Positions 16,438-26,127 of a DNA stretch of 64,000 nt are shown here, piece by piece. Below the pieces are notes generated by a model. It saw nothing but the letters and a program-made list of their open reading frames with translations, did no database searches and was not told the DNA's origin. The stretch lies in assembly GCF_004000255.1 (NCBI RefSeq), contig NZ_RCIQ01000004.1, positions 214,836 through 278,835 of the forward strand. The letters run 5' to 3'. Source of the DNA: Nioella ostreopsis (lineage in GTDB: Bacteria; Pseudomonadota; Alphaproteobacteria; Rhodobacterales; Rhodobacteraceae). Every line of letters starts with the position of its first letter. Position 1 is the stretch's first letter. The position numbers and the translations under genes were made by a program.

Positions 16438-18285
16438 ATGCTAAGAATTTCAGACATCTCCTACTCGATCGCTGGCCGCCCCTTGCTGGAGCACGCAACC
16501 GCCACCATCCCCGAGGGCCACAAGGTGGGCATCGTGGGGCGCAATGGCAGTGGCAAGACCACGCTCTTTCGGCTGATCCGCGGCGAGCTGACGCTCGATA
16601 CGGGTGAAATCACCCTGCCCCCCCGATCCCGCATCGGCGGCGTCGCGCAGGAAGTTCCGTCTTCCGAGACCTCGCTGATCGACACGGTGCTGGCCGCCGA
16701 TACCGAGCGCGCGTCGCTGATGGCCGAGCAGACACAGGATCCGACCCGCATCGCGGACATCCAGACCCGGCTTGCCGATATTGACGCCTGGTCCGCCGAG
16801 GCACGCGCCGCGACCATCCTGCGCGGTCTCGGCTTCACGCCCGAGGAACAGCTGATGCCCTGTTCCGCCTTCTCGGGCGGCTGGCGGATGCGGGTGGCGC
16901 TGGCGGCGGTGCTCTTCTCGGCGCCAGACCTGTTGCTGCTCGATGAACCAACCAACTATCTCGACCTCGAAGGCGCGCTGTGGCTGGAAAGCTACCTGGC
17001 GAAATATCCCCATACGGTCCTGGTGATCAGCCATGACCGGGGGCTGCTCAACCGTGCCGTGGGCCATATCCTGCATCTGGAGGAACGGCAGCTGACGCTC
17101 TATCAGGGCGGCTATGACACCTTCGCGCAGACTCGCGCGGCCCGGATCGCCGTGGCGCAGGCGGAATCGAAAAAGCAGGAGGCGCGCCGCGCCCATCTGC
17201 AAAGCTTCGTCGACCGGTTCCGCGCCAAGGCCACCAAGGCCCGGCAAGCGCAATCGCGCCTGAAGATGCTGGAAAAGATGCAGCCGATCACCGCCCCGGC
17301 CGAACGTGCATTCCGCAAGTTCAGCTTCCCCGAACCCGAACAGCTGTCGCCGCCCATCGTGCAGATGGACGGGGCCGCCGTGGGCTATGGCGGTGTGCCG
17401 GTCCTGAAGCGGCTGAACCTGCGCATAGACCAGGATGACCGCATCGCGCTGCTTGGCCGCAATGGCGAGGGCAAATCGACCCTGTCGAAGCTGCTGGCCG
17501 ACAAGCTGCCGGTGCTGGAGGGGCGGATCACCAAATCCTCCAAGCTGCGGGTAGGCTATTTCGCGCAGCATCAGGTGGATGAGCTGCATATCGACGAAAC
17601 ACCCCTGCAACATCTGCGCAGGATGCGGCCCGAGGAGGCCCCGGCGAAGCTGCGGGCGCGGCTGGCGGGCTTCGGGCTGGGGGCCGATCAGGCGGAAACC
17701 GTGGTCGGCAAGCTGTCGGGGGGACAAAAGGCGCGGCTGTCGCTCTTGCTCGCCACGCTCGATGCACCGCATATGCTGATCCTCGACGAACCCACCAACC
17801 ACCTCGATATCGAAAGCCGTGAGGCGCTTGTCGAGGCGCTGACCGCCTATAGCGGCGCAGTCATTCTTGTCAGCCACGACATGCATCTGCTGGAAATGAC
17901 CGCCGATCGCCTGTGGCTGGTCAAGGATGGCACCGTGACGCCCTATGAGGATGATCTGGCGACCTATCGCAAGATGCTGTTGGCGGGCGAGGCGGCGACG
18001 TCGAAACCGAAGCCGGAAAAGCCCAGGCCCAAACGCGCCAGCCGCGACCAGATCCTCGAACTGCGCGGCGAGGTGCGCAAATGCGAGGAACGGGTGGAAA
18101 AGCTGAACGCCATGCGCGACAAGCTGGCCACGAAACTGGCGGACCCGGAGCTGTATGAATCGGGGAAGACCGGTGAAATCGAGGTCTGGCAGAAGAAATA
18201 CGCCGAAGTCATGAACGGTCTCGACCGGGCCGAGGCGATGTGGCTCAAGGCATTGGAAAAGCTGGAGGAGGCCGAAGCGCAATGA
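16438..18285 (+). CDS. ABC-F family ATPase (Uup/YheS-like)
   Basis: A 615-residue soluble protein with two ABC cassettes and no membrane segment. First cassette: GRNGSGKTT, signature [24 protein letters not shown]. Second cassette: [44 protein letters not shown]. Between them lies the charged helical linker ([20 protein letters not shown]) that ABC-F proteins insert near the ribosomal E site. The C-terminus (from about 530) is a Lys/Glu-rich coiled coil like that of Uup. It should act on translating ribosomes or nucleic acid rather than transport. I start at [13 protein letters not shown], since an upstream TTG would add a non-family tail. The stop overlaps the marC-like start (ATGA). Confidence 0.94.
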   Translation: MLRISDISYSIAGRPLLEHATATIPEGHKVGIVGRNGSGKTTLFRLIRGELTLDTGEITLPPRSRIGGVAQEVPSSETSLIDTVLAADTERASLMAEQTQDPTRIADIQTRLADIDAWSAEARAATILRGLGFTPEEQLMPCSAFSGGWRMRVALAAVLFSAPDLLLLDEPTNYLDLEGALWLESYLAKYPHTVLVISHDRGLLNRAVGHILHLEERQLTLYQGGYDTFAQTRAARIAVAQAESKKQEARRAHLQSFVDRFRAKATKARQAQSRLKMLEKMQPITAPAERAFRKFSFPEPEQLSPPIVQMDGAAVGYGGVPVLKRLNLRIDQDDRIALLGRNGEGKSTLSKLLADKLPVLEGRITKSSKLRVGYFAQHQVDELHIDETPLQHLRRMRPEEAPAKLRARLAGFGLGADQAETVVGKLSGGQKARLSLLLATLDAPHMLILDEPTNHLDIESREALVEALTAYSGAVILVSHDMHLLEMTADRLWLVKDGTVTPYEDDLATYRKMLLAGEAATSKPKPEKPRPKRASRDQILELRGEVRKCEERVEKLNAMRDKLATKLADPELYESGKTGEIEVWQKKYAEVMNGLDRAEAMWLKALEKLEEAEAQ

Positions 18286-18896
18286 CCATGGCCGAGGCAA
18301 TCACCGTCTTCGTGGCGCTGTTCGTGGTCATTGACCCGATCGGCCTGTCACCGATGTTCATCGCCATCACCCGCGGCATGAGCACCCGGGCGCGTCGTGC
18401 CATTGCCATCCGATCCTGTGTCGTTGCCGTGGGGCTTCTGACCGTGTTCGGCCTGGCGGGAGAGGCGGTTCTGGGCTTTCTGGGCATCTCACTGTCCGCC
18501 TTCCGCATCGCGGGTGGCATCCTTCTGTTCCTGACCGCACTCGACATGCTTTTCGAACGCCGCACGCAGCGCCGTCAGGGGCAGGCCGATGCGCCCCATG
18601 CGGAAGATCCTTCCGTCTTTCCGCTGGCCATGCCGTTGATTGCCGGTCCGGGCGCCATTGCCACGATGATCCTGCTGACCGGATCGGCGGGGTCGGTGCA
18701 GGGCATCGCCATGGTGCATGGGGTGATGCTGGCGGTGATACTCGTCGTGTTCCTGCTGTTTCTTCTGGCCGGGCCGATGGAAAGGATGCTGGGGCCCGTG
18801 GGCATCAACGTGGTCACGCGGCTGCTTGGCATGCTGCTCGCCGCGCTCTCTGTCCAGTTCGTGATTGACGGGATTCGCGATCTTCAGGTGTATTAG
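18282..18896 (+). CDS. MarC-family integral membrane protein
   Basis: A 204-residue protein with six predicted membrane helices. The N-terminus TVFVALFVVIDPIGLSPMFI and the later PLAMPLIAGPGAIATMILL are the two characteristic MarC (UPF0056) blocks, each with the Pro-Gly pattern that breaks a helix. The function of the family is not established; an old link to multiple antibiotic resistance in E. coli was not upheld. It starts inside the stop of the ABC-F gene, so the two are translationally coupled. A cytoplasmic loop near residues 95-110 is rich in Arg and Gln. Confidence 0.92.
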   Translation: MTMAEAITVFVALFVVIDPIGLSPMFIAITRGMSTRARRAIAIRSCVVAVGLLTVFGLAGEAVLGFLGISLSAFRIAGGILLFLTALDMLFERRTQRRQGQADAPHAEDPSVFPLAMPLIAGPGAIATMILLTGSAGSVQGIAMVHGVMLAVILVVFLLFLLAGPMERMLGPVGINVVTRLLGMLLAALSVQFVIDGIRDLQVY

Positions 18897-18946
18897 GCGG
18901 CCCCCTGCCCTATATTGGGCTCAGGATCAACGTTCAGACCGGCCCG

Positions 18947-19528
18947 ATGAAAGACACCGATATCGCCTCGATCATCTATCTCAGCCTGCTGGCCATCGCG
19001 CTGACGGGGTCGATCATCTCGGCCAATCGCCACCAGATCGGCAAGGTTGCGCGCTATGCGGTGGTCTGGGGGGCTCTGATCCTGGGCGGATTCATTGCCG
19101 TGGGCGTCTGGCCCGAACTGCGCAACGGTGTGCTGCCCCAGCAATCGGTCGTGACCGGAACGGGTGAAGTCACGGTGCCGCGCAGTTTCGACGGTCATTA
19201 CTACCTGACGCTGGAGATCAACGGCGCACCCATCCGCTTTGTCGTGGATACCGGGGCAACCGATATGGTGCTGACCCCGCAGGATGCCGCCCGCGCCGGT
19301 CTGGACACCGCCACCCTGCGCTATACAAGCCGCGCCATGACCGCCAATGGCATGGTCCAGACCGCACCGGTGCGGCTCGATCTGGTGGAACTCGGCCCGA
19401 TCTCCGACCGCCGCGTCCCCGCCGTGGTCAATGGCTCGCCCATGCAGGAAAGCCTGCTCGGCATGAGCTACCTCAACCTCTTCGACCGGATCTCGATCGA
19501 GGACGGGCGCATGGTGCTGGCGCGCTAG
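18947..19528 (+). CDS. TIGR02281-type retropepsin-like aspartic protease
   Basis: A 193-residue protein with two N-terminal membrane segments (about 8-25 and 38-55) followed by a periplasmic domain. That domain has the single-copy retropepsin active-site loop FVVDTGATDMVLT (catalytic Asp near residue 100) and the later LLGMSYLNLFDRISIEDG, the hydrophobic-Gly pattern that supports the flap and core in clan AA. With one Asp per chain it should act as a dimer. The substrate and role are unknown. It is separated from marC by 50 bp and may share its transcript. Confidence 0.9.
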   Translation: MKDTDIASIIYLSLLAIALTGSIISANRHQIGKVARYAVVWGALILGGFIAVGVWPELRNGVLPQQSVVTGTGEVTVPRSFDGHYYLTLEINGAPIRFVVDTGATDMVLTPQDAARAGLDTATLRYTSRAMTANGMVQTAPVRLDLVELGPISDRRVPAVVNGSPMQESLLGMSYLNLFDRISIEDGRMVLAR

Positions 19529-19701
19529 AGAGTTTTCGTTTCTGGCACCTTCCGGTCAGGTTTTTCTGGAAATCTCCCGATCGGTGAGGCATGACTGTCA
19601 CCATTGGATCGACACGCAGGCGATTATCGCCTCCCGTTCTGCCATTTTGATCAACCTTGCGGGTTGCGCACCCGCGCTGAGCAGGCTGTAAGGAGGCAAG
19701 C

Positions 19702-20574
19702 ATGAGCAATTTCGCCTACATTCAATACGTAAACTACCTCAACCTCGGCTCTCCGCTAACCGGTGGAGCAGGGACAGTCACCGATCTGGACAATGACGAC
19801 GAATTCGACAGCTTGGACAATGACGGTAACGGCTGGCTTTATGCAGGAACATTGGTGATCGACGGAATAACAATGCCCGTCTTTACCAACAACGGCAGCT
19901 TTCCGGCGGGTGCTCAACAAATTTACAATCCTGGCCCATCGACCGTAACCTGGCCATTGACGCTCGACAGCTCGATCACCTCGACCTTCACGGCGGCGAA
20001 CTTCGCCTTCTGTTTCGCGGCAGGCACCGGCATTGCAACGCCCAACGGCGAGGTCGCGGTGGAGACTCTGGCGATCGGCGATCTTGTCCTGACCGCAGAA
20101 GGCGCATCAGTGCCGGTCAAGTGGATCGGTCGGCAGACCGTGTTCCCGATGTTCGGCCCCGCAGACAGGCTGATGCCAGTGCGCTTTGCGGCGGGTTCCT
20201 TGGGCGATGGTCTGCCCCGTACCGATCTAACCGTCACCGCCGATCACGGCATGCTGGTGGAGGACGTCATCTGCCACGCCGGAGCCTTGGTGAATGGCAC
20301 CACGATCACGCGCGTTCCCCTATCCGAAATGGGCGAGCGTTATACTGTATACCACGTCGAAACCGAGGCGCATGAAATCATCCTCGCCAATGGCGCCCCT
20401 GCCGAAACCTTCATCGACAACGTCTCCCGCCGGGTCTTCGACAATTATGCGGAGTTCGAAGCGCTCTACGGCGAGGTGCCCGAAATGGAAGAACTGCCCT
20501 ATCCCCGCGCCATGTCCGCACGCCAGGTGCCTGAACGCTTACGCAAGCAGCTTTCGCGCTTGATTGCGGTCTGA
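19702..20574 (+). CDS. Hint-domain protein, tandem copy A
   Basis: A 290-residue protein without an N-terminal signal peptide. Residues 1-103 are a short head with a calcium-loop-like acidic stretch (DLDNDDEFDSLDNDGNG). From Cys104 (FCFAAGTGIATPNGEVAVE) it is a Hint_2 domain with VKWIGRQTV, TADHGMLV (conserved His) and HEIILANGAPAETF. The tail ends LPYPRAMSARQVPE. GGAGG precedes the start. The next gene has an almost identical C-terminal half but a different head. The role is unknown; Hint folds cleave peptide bonds autocatalytically at the Cys. The two genes are separated by 238 bp, in which no gene is seen. Confidence 0.9.
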   Translation: MSNFAYIQYVNYLNLGSPLTGGAGTVTDLDNDDEFDSLDNDGNGWLYAGTLVIDGITMPVFTNNGSFPAGAQQIYNPGPSTVTWPLTLDSSITSTFTAANFAFCFAAGTGIATPNGEVAVETLAIGDLVLTAEGASVPVKWIGRQTVFPMFGPADRLMPVRFAAGSLGDGLPRTDLTVTADHGMLVEDVICHAGALVNGTTITRVPLSEMGERYTVYHVETEAHEIILANGAPAETFIDNVSRRVFDNYAEFEALYGEVPEMEELPYPRAMSARQVPERLRKQLSRLIAV

Positions 20575-20812
20575 TTGCACGGCAGGGTTGGCAGACGTCA
20601 CAGCCCGGGGCCATTGGACGAGCCCCTTCGACAGAATGACAAAAGGTGACGGGCAGACCAGCAACAGGGCACGTGATGAGCGGCTGGTTTTCTCATTCGA
20701 CGAACATGGCGCGCGCGGCATCTGGCCGGATCAATGATACAAGCGCTCCGCAACACTCGGGACAGGCCCAGATTTTGCTGGCCCGACCCGAAAGCCATAC
20801 GGAGAGAGACAG

Positions 20813-21763
20813 ATGGGAACCTATACGATCAATTCATGGTGCTACTACAGTGTAAGTACCGTGACTGCTACCGGCGATCAGTTCTGGTCCAGGCAGGCGC
20901 TGTCAGGCAGCAATCCCGGATATACGCCTGCCAGCTACACTGAAGGTGCCGCGGTCGACAATAACCTCTCACCTGGTGAAACGCTCGATCCCGATTATTC
21001 CGCGTTGGACGCGACTTATGTTGGAACCGTCACCTATAATGGGCGGGAATTCCTTGTGTTCGAGGATGAGTTTGGCCAGTTGCTGGGATCATCAGAAGCT
21101 GGGGTCGCCCATGCGGATTTCCCGCCGGCGGTGGACTTTGATGGCAATTATACTGCCGGTGACTCATCGGACGATATCGCCTCGACCGTCACGCCGATCT
21201 GCTTCCTCACGGGCACTCAAATTCAGTCACCGAAGGGACAAATTGCGGTGGAATGCCTGAAGGCCGGGGATATGGTTCTGATCGCCGACGGTGGCGAGGC
21301 GGAGGTCAAGTGGATCGGCCGCCAGACGGTCTCCACCCGCTTTGGCCCCGCGGAACGCCTGATGCCAGTGCGATTTGCGGCGGGGTCTTTGGGTGAAGGT
21401 CTGCCGCACACCGATCTGACGGTGACCGCCGACCACGGGATGCTGGTTTCGGGCGTCATTTGCCACGCAGGGGCGCTCGTGAATGGAACCACGATCACGC
21501 GGGTGCCGCTCTCCGAAATGGGCGAGCGTTACACCGTCTATCACATCGAAACCGAGGAACATGAAATCATCCTCGCCAACGGTGCCCCCGCCGAAACCTT
21601 CATCGACAATGTCTCGCGCCGTGTCTTTGACAATTTCACCGAATTCGAAGCGCTCTATGGCGACGTGCCCGAGATGGAAGAACTGCCTTATCCCCGCGCG
21701 ATGAGTGCACGCCAGGTGCCAGCGCATATCAGGGCGGCTCTGACGCACAGCCGGGTTGCCTGA
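20813..21763 (+). CDS. Hint-domain protein, tandem copy B
   Basis: A 316-residue paralogue of the preceding gene. The first 129 residues (beginning MGTYTINSWCYYSVSTVTAT) are unlike the head of copy A. The Hint domain starts at Cys130 (ICFLTGTQIQSPKGQIAVE). From VKWIGRQTV to the tail (SARQVPA) the two proteins match at most positions, with long identical runs, while the first 35 Hint residues after the Cys are more divergent. The site GGAGAGAGAC precedes the start and a good terminator follows. It is a duplication with an exchanged or fast-evolving head. The function is unknown. Confidence 0.9.
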   Translation: MGTYTINSWCYYSVSTVTATGDQFWSRQALSGSNPGYTPASYTEGAAVDNNLSPGETLDPDYSALDATYVGTVTYNGREFLVFEDEFGQLLGSSEAGVAHADFPPAVDFDGNYTAGDSSDDIASTVTPICFLTGTQIQSPKGQIAVECLKAGDMVLIADGGEAEVKWIGRQTVSTRFGPAERLMPVRFAAGSLGEGLPHTDLTVTADHGMLVSGVICHAGALVNGTTITRVPLSEMGERYTVYHIETEEHEIILANGAPAETFIDNVSRRVFDNFTEFEALYGDVPEMEELPYPRAMSARQVPAHIRAALTHSRVA

Positions 21764-21780
21764 CACAGTCTGACATTCCG

Positions 21781-21814
21781 AAGGCCCTCGCTTCCCGCGC
21801 GGGGGCTTTCCCTT
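21781..21814 (+). terminator. Rho-independent terminator after Hint copy B
   Basis: AAGGCCCTCGC (21781-21791) pairs with GCGGGGGCTTT (21799-21809), with two G-U pairs and a 7-nt loop, and is followed by CCCTTT. It ends at the stop of the convergent holC gene. Confidence 0.75.
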
Positions 21815-22291
21815 TCAATCCGCCGAAATACCCCCGTTCTCGGCCTTCTTTTCCCACTTGCCGCCCTCTTCCGACCAGTATTGCGCGGCACAGCCTGCTC
21901 CTGTCAGGGTCTTCCACTGGATGCGGGCATGGGCGACCGCGTCGCCGTTGCCCCCATCGAAGAGGATGCAGACCCGGTCGAGGCTCTGCACCTCTTCGGG
22001 ACTGATCTCGGCCCCCTCCACGCTCATCAGGCAGGCCGCACCGTTTGGGATATCCGCAGCGGTGCTCAGCAGCACTGGCTGATCGGCATCATGCGGCCCG
22101 CCCGCCCGGCCATGGGGCAGAAACCCCTCTTCCGGGCGCAGCCATAGCACCTCGTCCAGCCGGTCGAGAAATGCATCGGAGCGGCCCCGAACCACCACCC
22201 GCCAGCCCACTTGCAGCGACTTGGCCGCAAGCGTCTGCACGGTCGCCTCGGCGCTGGACCGGGTCAGGTGGTAGAAATAGGCCGCGCCCAT
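21815..22291 (-). CDS. holC: DNA polymerase III subunit chi
   Basis: A 158-residue protein of the HolC family, the clamp-loader accessory subunit that binds single-strand binding protein. Typical blocks: FYHLTRSSAEATVQTLA at the start, GWRVVVRG, the DEVLWLRPEEGFLPHG segment, and the C-terminal RVCILFDGGNGDAVAHARIQWK. The length is normal. It is the second gene of a leftward pair, 6 bp after pepA; the pepA-holC order is common in proteobacteria. Confidence 0.93.
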   Translation of the reverse strand: MGAAYFYHLTRSSAEATVQTLAAKSLQVGWRVVVRGRSDAFLDRLDEVLWLRPEEGFLPHGRAGGPHDADQPVLLSTAADIPNGAACLMSVEGAEISPEEVQSLDRVCILFDGGNGDAVAHARIQWKTLTGAGCAAQYWSEEGGKWEKKAENGGISAD

Positions 22292-22297
22292 AAGGGG

Positions 22298-23767
22298 TTA
22301 CTCCGCCTCGTAGCCGTCGCGGATCATCCGGTCGAGCGCCATGACGCCCCAACCGGTCGCGCCCTTGGGGGCAAGGGCCGTATCCGCCTTGACGCTGGCC
22401 ACCCCTGCGATGTCCAGGTGAATCCAGGGAGTCTCGTCCTTGACGAAGCGTTGCAGGAACTGTGCCGCGGTGATCGAGCCCGCGGGACGGCCGCCCACAT
22501 TCTTCATATCCGCCACATGGGATTTCAGCATCTTGTCATAGGCGGCGCCGAGCGGCATCCGCCACGCGCCCTCTCCTTCCGCGCCAGCTGCCTTGAGGAA
22601 GCTGTTGCAGAACCCGTCATCATTGGAAAATACGCCCGCGTTTTCATGCCCCAACCCGATGATGATCGCGCCGGTCAGGGTCGCCAGATCGACCATGCCG
22701 GCAGGTTGGAAGCGGTCCTGCGCGTACCACATGATATCGCACAGGACGAGCCGCCCTTCGGCATCGGTATTGATCACCTCGATCGTGTCGCCCTTCATCG
22801 AGCGCACCACGTCGCCGGGTCGCTGCGCACGCCCGTCGGGCATGTTTTCCACCAGCCCCACGACGCCCACCACATTGGCCCTGGCCTTGCGCAGGGCCAA
22901 CGCACGCATGACACCCGAGACGACGCCCGCGCCGCCCATATCCATGGTCATGTCTTCCATGCCGCCGGCCGGTTTCAGGCTGATGCCACCGGTGTCGAAG
23001 ACAACGCCCTTGCCGATCAGCGCCAGCGGGGCCTCGTCACCGCCGCCCCTCCACTGCATGACCACGACCTTCGACGGGCTTTCGGACCCCTGCCCCACGG
23101 CCAGCAGTGCCCGCATGCCGAGTGTTTCCAGCTCCGCCTCGTCGAGGATCTCCACCTCCAGCCCCAGATCGGCCATTGCGGCGAGACGCGCGGCGAACTC
23201 TTCGGTGGTCAGCACGTTGGAAGGCTCGCTCACCAGATCGCGGGTGAAAAAGACGCCCTCGGCCACGGCGGTCATGGGCGTGGCTTCGGCGGACACGTCC
23301 TCGGGCTTGCTGACAAGGAACACGGCCCCTTCGCCAACGGGAGTGTCGCCGGTCTTGTGATCGGTGAATTCATAGGCCCGCATCGCCAGCCCGAAGGACA
23401 TGTCAGCGGCCCGGTGGAACGCCCCGGCGGCCACGGTCAGTGCTGCCTTGCCCTTGGCCTTGGCCAGTTCGGCCCCGGCGCGACGCGCCTCTTCGACACT
23501 GACCCGGCGGGGGAGTTTGACAACAAGCAGCGCCTCGGCGGCCAGACCGGTCGGGAAGCCCAGAGACACGCAATCGCCCGTCCTGGCCTTGTCCCAGGCG
23601 TCCGACTCGGCCAGACGCACCAACGCGCCCTTGGTCAGCCGGTTCACCCGGCGCGCAGACTGGTCGAGCTTGCCATCGGGGGTGACGATCACCGCCAGCT
23701 TGCCTTCGGCGCCTGCCAGCGCATCGAGGTCGGTTTCGGAGAAGGAAATGGCAATCGGCGTGGTCAT
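22298..23767 (-). CDS. pepA: Leucyl aminopeptidase (M17)
   Basis: A 489-residue cytosolic two-metal aminopeptidase. The N-terminal third (1-165) is the regulatory domain. The catalytic domain has GKGVVFDTGGISLKP (metal-binding Lys and Asp) and the M17 signature NTDAEGRLVL (metal-binding Asp and Glu, catalytic Arg). It removes N-terminal residues during peptide turnover. The start is preceded by AGAGG. It is transcribed away from the lptF operon across a 138-bp gap with a small palindrome, and is followed at once by holC. Confidence 0.97.
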   Translation of the reverse strand: MTTPIAISFSETDLDALAGAEGKLAVIVTPDGKLDQSARRVNRLTKGALVRLAESDAWDKARTGDCVSLGFPTGLAAEALLVVKLPRRVSVEEARRAGAELAKAKGKAALTVAAGAFHRAADMSFGLAMRAYEFTDHKTGDTPVGEGAVFLVSKPEDVSAEATPMTAVAEGVFFTRDLVSEPSNVLTTEEFAARLAAMADLGLEVEILDEAELETLGMRALLAVGQGSESPSKVVVMQWRGGGDEAPLALIGKGVVFDTGGISLKPAGGMEDMTMDMGGAGVVSGVMRALALRKARANVVGVVGLVENMPDGRAQRPGDVVRSMKGDTIEVINTDAEGRLVLCDIMWYAQDRFQPAGMVDLATLTGAIIIGLGHENAGVFSNDDGFCNSFLKAAGAEGEGAWRMPLGAAYDKMLKSHVADMKNVGGRPAGSITAAQFLQRFVKDETPWIHLDIAGVASVKADTALAPKGATGWGVMALDRMIRDGYEAE

Positions 23768-23799
23768 GTGGGAACCTCTGGAATTGGATGTTGTTGCAA

Positions 23800-23813
23800 C
23801 ACTAGAACTAGTG
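23800..23813. promoter_or_regulatory. Inverted repeat in the pepA/lptF divergent promoter
   Basis: CACTAG-AA-CTAGTG is a perfect 6-bp inverted repeat with a 2-nt centre, 33 bp upstream of pepA; TTGTTGCAACA just left of it (23791-23801) is a second small palindrome. Both could be operator sites. No specific regulator is recognised. Confidence 0.35.
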
Positions 23814-23905
23814 GGCAGGCTTGACCAGATATGCCTGTCCTTGTGGCTGCGATTGGATTAAGACCTTGGTTACTGGGGTTATTAAGAGATTGATTTCGGG
23901 GGGCG

Positions 23906-25036
23906 ATGAACTTGGGACGCTATGACCGGTATATCCTGTCACAGCTTCTGGCGCTGTTCAGCTTTTTCAGCCTTGTGCTGGTCTCCGTCTATTGGGTCAA
24001 CAGGGCCGTGGGCCTGTTCGACAGGCTGATCGGCGACGGGCAATCCTTACGGGTTTTCCTAGAGTTTTCCGCCCTTTCCCTGCCGCAGATCATCTTTCTC
24101 GTGCTACCGGTCTCGGCCTTTGTGGCGGCGATCTATGTCACCAACCGGATGATTTCGGAAAGCGAACTTGTGGTGATGCAGACCGCGGGATGCTCTGCGC
24201 TTCGGCTTCTGCGCCCGGTCTGGGTGTTCGGTGTCGTGGCCGCGCTGCTTCTGGCGATTCTGGCGCATTACCTTGTGCCCGCCGCCCGTGGCCAGCTCAT
24301 GAACCGGTCGGTGGAGGTCTCTCAGGACATGACCGGCAGGCTTCTGCGTGAAGGCGAGTTCATCCACCCCACAGATGGGCTGACCGTCTATATCCGCGAG
24401 ATCACCGAATTGGGCGAGTTTCGCGACGTATTTCTGCAAGACAGATCCACACCCGATGTGGAAACCACCTATACCGCCCGGCGCGCGCTGCTGGTCTCAT
24501 CAGAGGCCGGCCCCCGGTTGGTGATGTTCGAAGGGGTGGCGCAGACCGTGCAGGCCGAGGGGCAGCGCCTGTCCATCGTTGAATTCGACGATTTCACTTA
24601 TGACATTGCCGGGCTGATCGAAACGCCGGAGACTCGCACGCTGCATATCCGGGAGCTGTCCACCCCGGTCCTGCTGTTTGCGCCGCGTGCCTTTGCAGAG
24701 GCTCAGGGCTCGACGCTTGCCGAATTCCGCTTTTCGGGTCACGACCGGCTTGCCCGCCCCTTCTTCGCACTGTTCGTGCCGGTGATCGCGGCAGCAACCC
24801 TGATGCTCGGGGCGTTCTCGCGCTTTGGCATCTGGCCGCAGATCCTGTTGGCCATCGCGTTGATCATTCCCCTCCAGATGATCTGGAACGTGGCCGAAAG
24901 CGTCGGGATGCGGCAGGACGGCATGGCATGGCTGGCCTATCTGCAACCGGCAGCAGCCGGAGCCATCGCCGCGCTGATGATCGCGCTGGCCCTGCGAGGC
25001 CACCGACACCCGCGCCGACAGGAGGCCGCGGCGTGA
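23906..25036 (+). CDS. lptF: LPS export permease LptF
   Basis: A 376-residue inner-membrane permease of the LptB2FG lipopolysaccharide extractor. It begins NLGRYDRYILSQLLALFSFF, the usual YIL-x-Q-LL first helix. Three N-terminal helices are followed by a periplasmic beta-jellyroll (about 125-260) and three C-terminal helices; SFFSLVLVSVYWVNRAVGLFD and SGHDRLARPFFALFVPV are family blocks. It passes LPS from the membrane to the LptC/LptA bridge. The stop overlaps the lptG start as GTGA. It heads an operon lptF-lptG-lptD-surA-pdxA. Only the ATPase LptB and LptC/LptA are missing from the window. Confidence 0.95.
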   Translation: MNLGRYDRYILSQLLALFSFFSLVLVSVYWVNRAVGLFDRLIGDGQSLRVFLEFSALSLPQIIFLVLPVSAFVAAIYVTNRMISESELVVMQTAGCSALRLLRPVWVFGVVAALLLAILAHYLVPAARGQLMNRSVEVSQDMTGRLLREGEFIHPTDGLTVYIREITELGEFRDVFLQDRSTPDVETTYTARRALLVSSEAGPRLVMFEGVAQTVQAEGQRLSIVEFDDFTYDIAGLIETPETRTLHIRELSTPVLLFAPRAFAEAQGSTLAEFRFSGHDRLARPFFALFVPVIAAATLMLGAFSRFGIWPQILLAIALIIPLQMIWNVAESVGMRQDGMAWLAYLQPAAAGAIAALMIALALRGHRHPRRQEAAA

Positions 25037-26127
25037 TCCTGCATCTTTATATCGCCCGAAGGTTCCTGCGCTCTTTCCTGATCGTGCTTGCGGTCTTCGT
25101 CGCCATTCTGCTGCCGATCGACCTTGCCGAACAGCTGCGCGCCATGGGGGAAAGCAATGCTGGTCTCGGCGCGGCGTTCAATCTGGCGCTGCTGAACCTG
25201 CCCGGAACGCTCTACCGGATGCTGCCGCTGTTCGTCATTCTGGCAACGCTCGTTCTGTTCCTGTCCCTGGCGCGCACGTCCGAGCTTGTGGTCATACGGG
25301 CCTCGGGCCGGTCTGCCCTGCATTCGGCCCTGTCGCCGGTGATGATGTCGCTTGTGATCGGCATCCTCGGACTGCTGGTCATCAACCCGCTTGTGGCCGC
25401 AACGGAGCGGCAGTTCGAAATCTCCATGTCGCGCTACCAGAGCGGCGAAAACCGGACCCTGTCCGTCTCTGGCGAAGGGCTGTGGCTGCGCCAGGGCAGC
25501 CAGTTCGGCCAGACCGTGATCCGTGCAGCACGCGCCAATTCCGATGGCACGTCGCTTTTCGAAACCAGCTTCTTCGTCTTCGACCCCGACGGGTTGGCGC
25601 AAAGCCGCATCGATGCGGACTCCGCGGTTCTGGCGGATGGGGCATGGACGCTGACCGATGCCAAGCTCTGGCCGCTAGGACAGGCCAACCCCGAGGCGGA
25701 GGCCACCAGCCACGAAACCTTTACCCTGCCCTCCACCCTGACCCGCGATCAGATCCGCGACAGTTTCGGCCGCCCCACGACGATTCCGATCTACGAACTG
25801 CCCCGATTCATCTCGCAACTGCGCACGGCGGGCTTCGCCGCCCTGCAACATCGCATGTGGTTCATGAGTGAATTGGCCAATCCGCTGCTTCTCGCCGCGA
25901 TGGTTCTGATTGGCGCGAGCTTCACGATGAGGCATACACGTTTTGGGAAAACGGGGATGATGGTGCTATTCGCATTGCTGGTGGGATTCGGGCTGTTCTT
26001 CCTGCGCAATTTCGCGCAGGTTCTGGGGGAAACCGGCCAGTTGCCGGTGGCCGTCGCGGCATGGACTCCACCGATCGCGGCGATTCTGCTGTCGCTAGGC
26101 ATTCTCTTGCATACGGAGGACGGATGA
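25033..26127 (+). CDS. lptG: LPS export permease LptG
   Basis: A 364-residue partner of LptF with the same plan: three helices, a periplasmic jellyroll (about 125-255), three helices. The start is a GTG that overlaps the lptF stop (GTGA) and gives ILHLYIARRFLRSFLIVLAV, the usual start; an upstream ATG in the same frame lies inside lptF. PTTIPIYELPRFISQLRTAGF precedes the coupling helix that contacts LptB. The last codons overlap the lptD start. Confidence 0.95.
   Translation: MILHLYIARRFLRSFLIVLAVFVAILLPIDLAEQLRAMGESNAGLGAAFNLALLNLPGTLYRMLPLFVILATLVLFLSLARTSELVVIRASGRSALHSALSPVMMSLVIGILGLLVINPLVAATERQFEISMSRYQSGENRTLSVSGEGLWLRQGSQFGQTVIRAARANSDGTSLFETSFFVFDPDGLAQSRIDADSAVLADGAWTLTDAKLWPLGQANPEAEATSHETFTLPSTLTRDQIRDSFGRPTTIPIYELPRFISQLRTAGFAALQHRMWFMSELANPLLLAAMVLIGASFTMRHTRFGKTGMMVLFALLVGFGLFFLRNFAQVLGETGQLPVAVAAWTPPIAAILLSLGILLHTEDG

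Noticed and set aside
16450..18300. A 616-codon minus-strand frame opposite the ABC-F gene
   Set aside because: Composition is antisense-like and it lacks any domain, while the plus strand has two perfect ABC cassettes.
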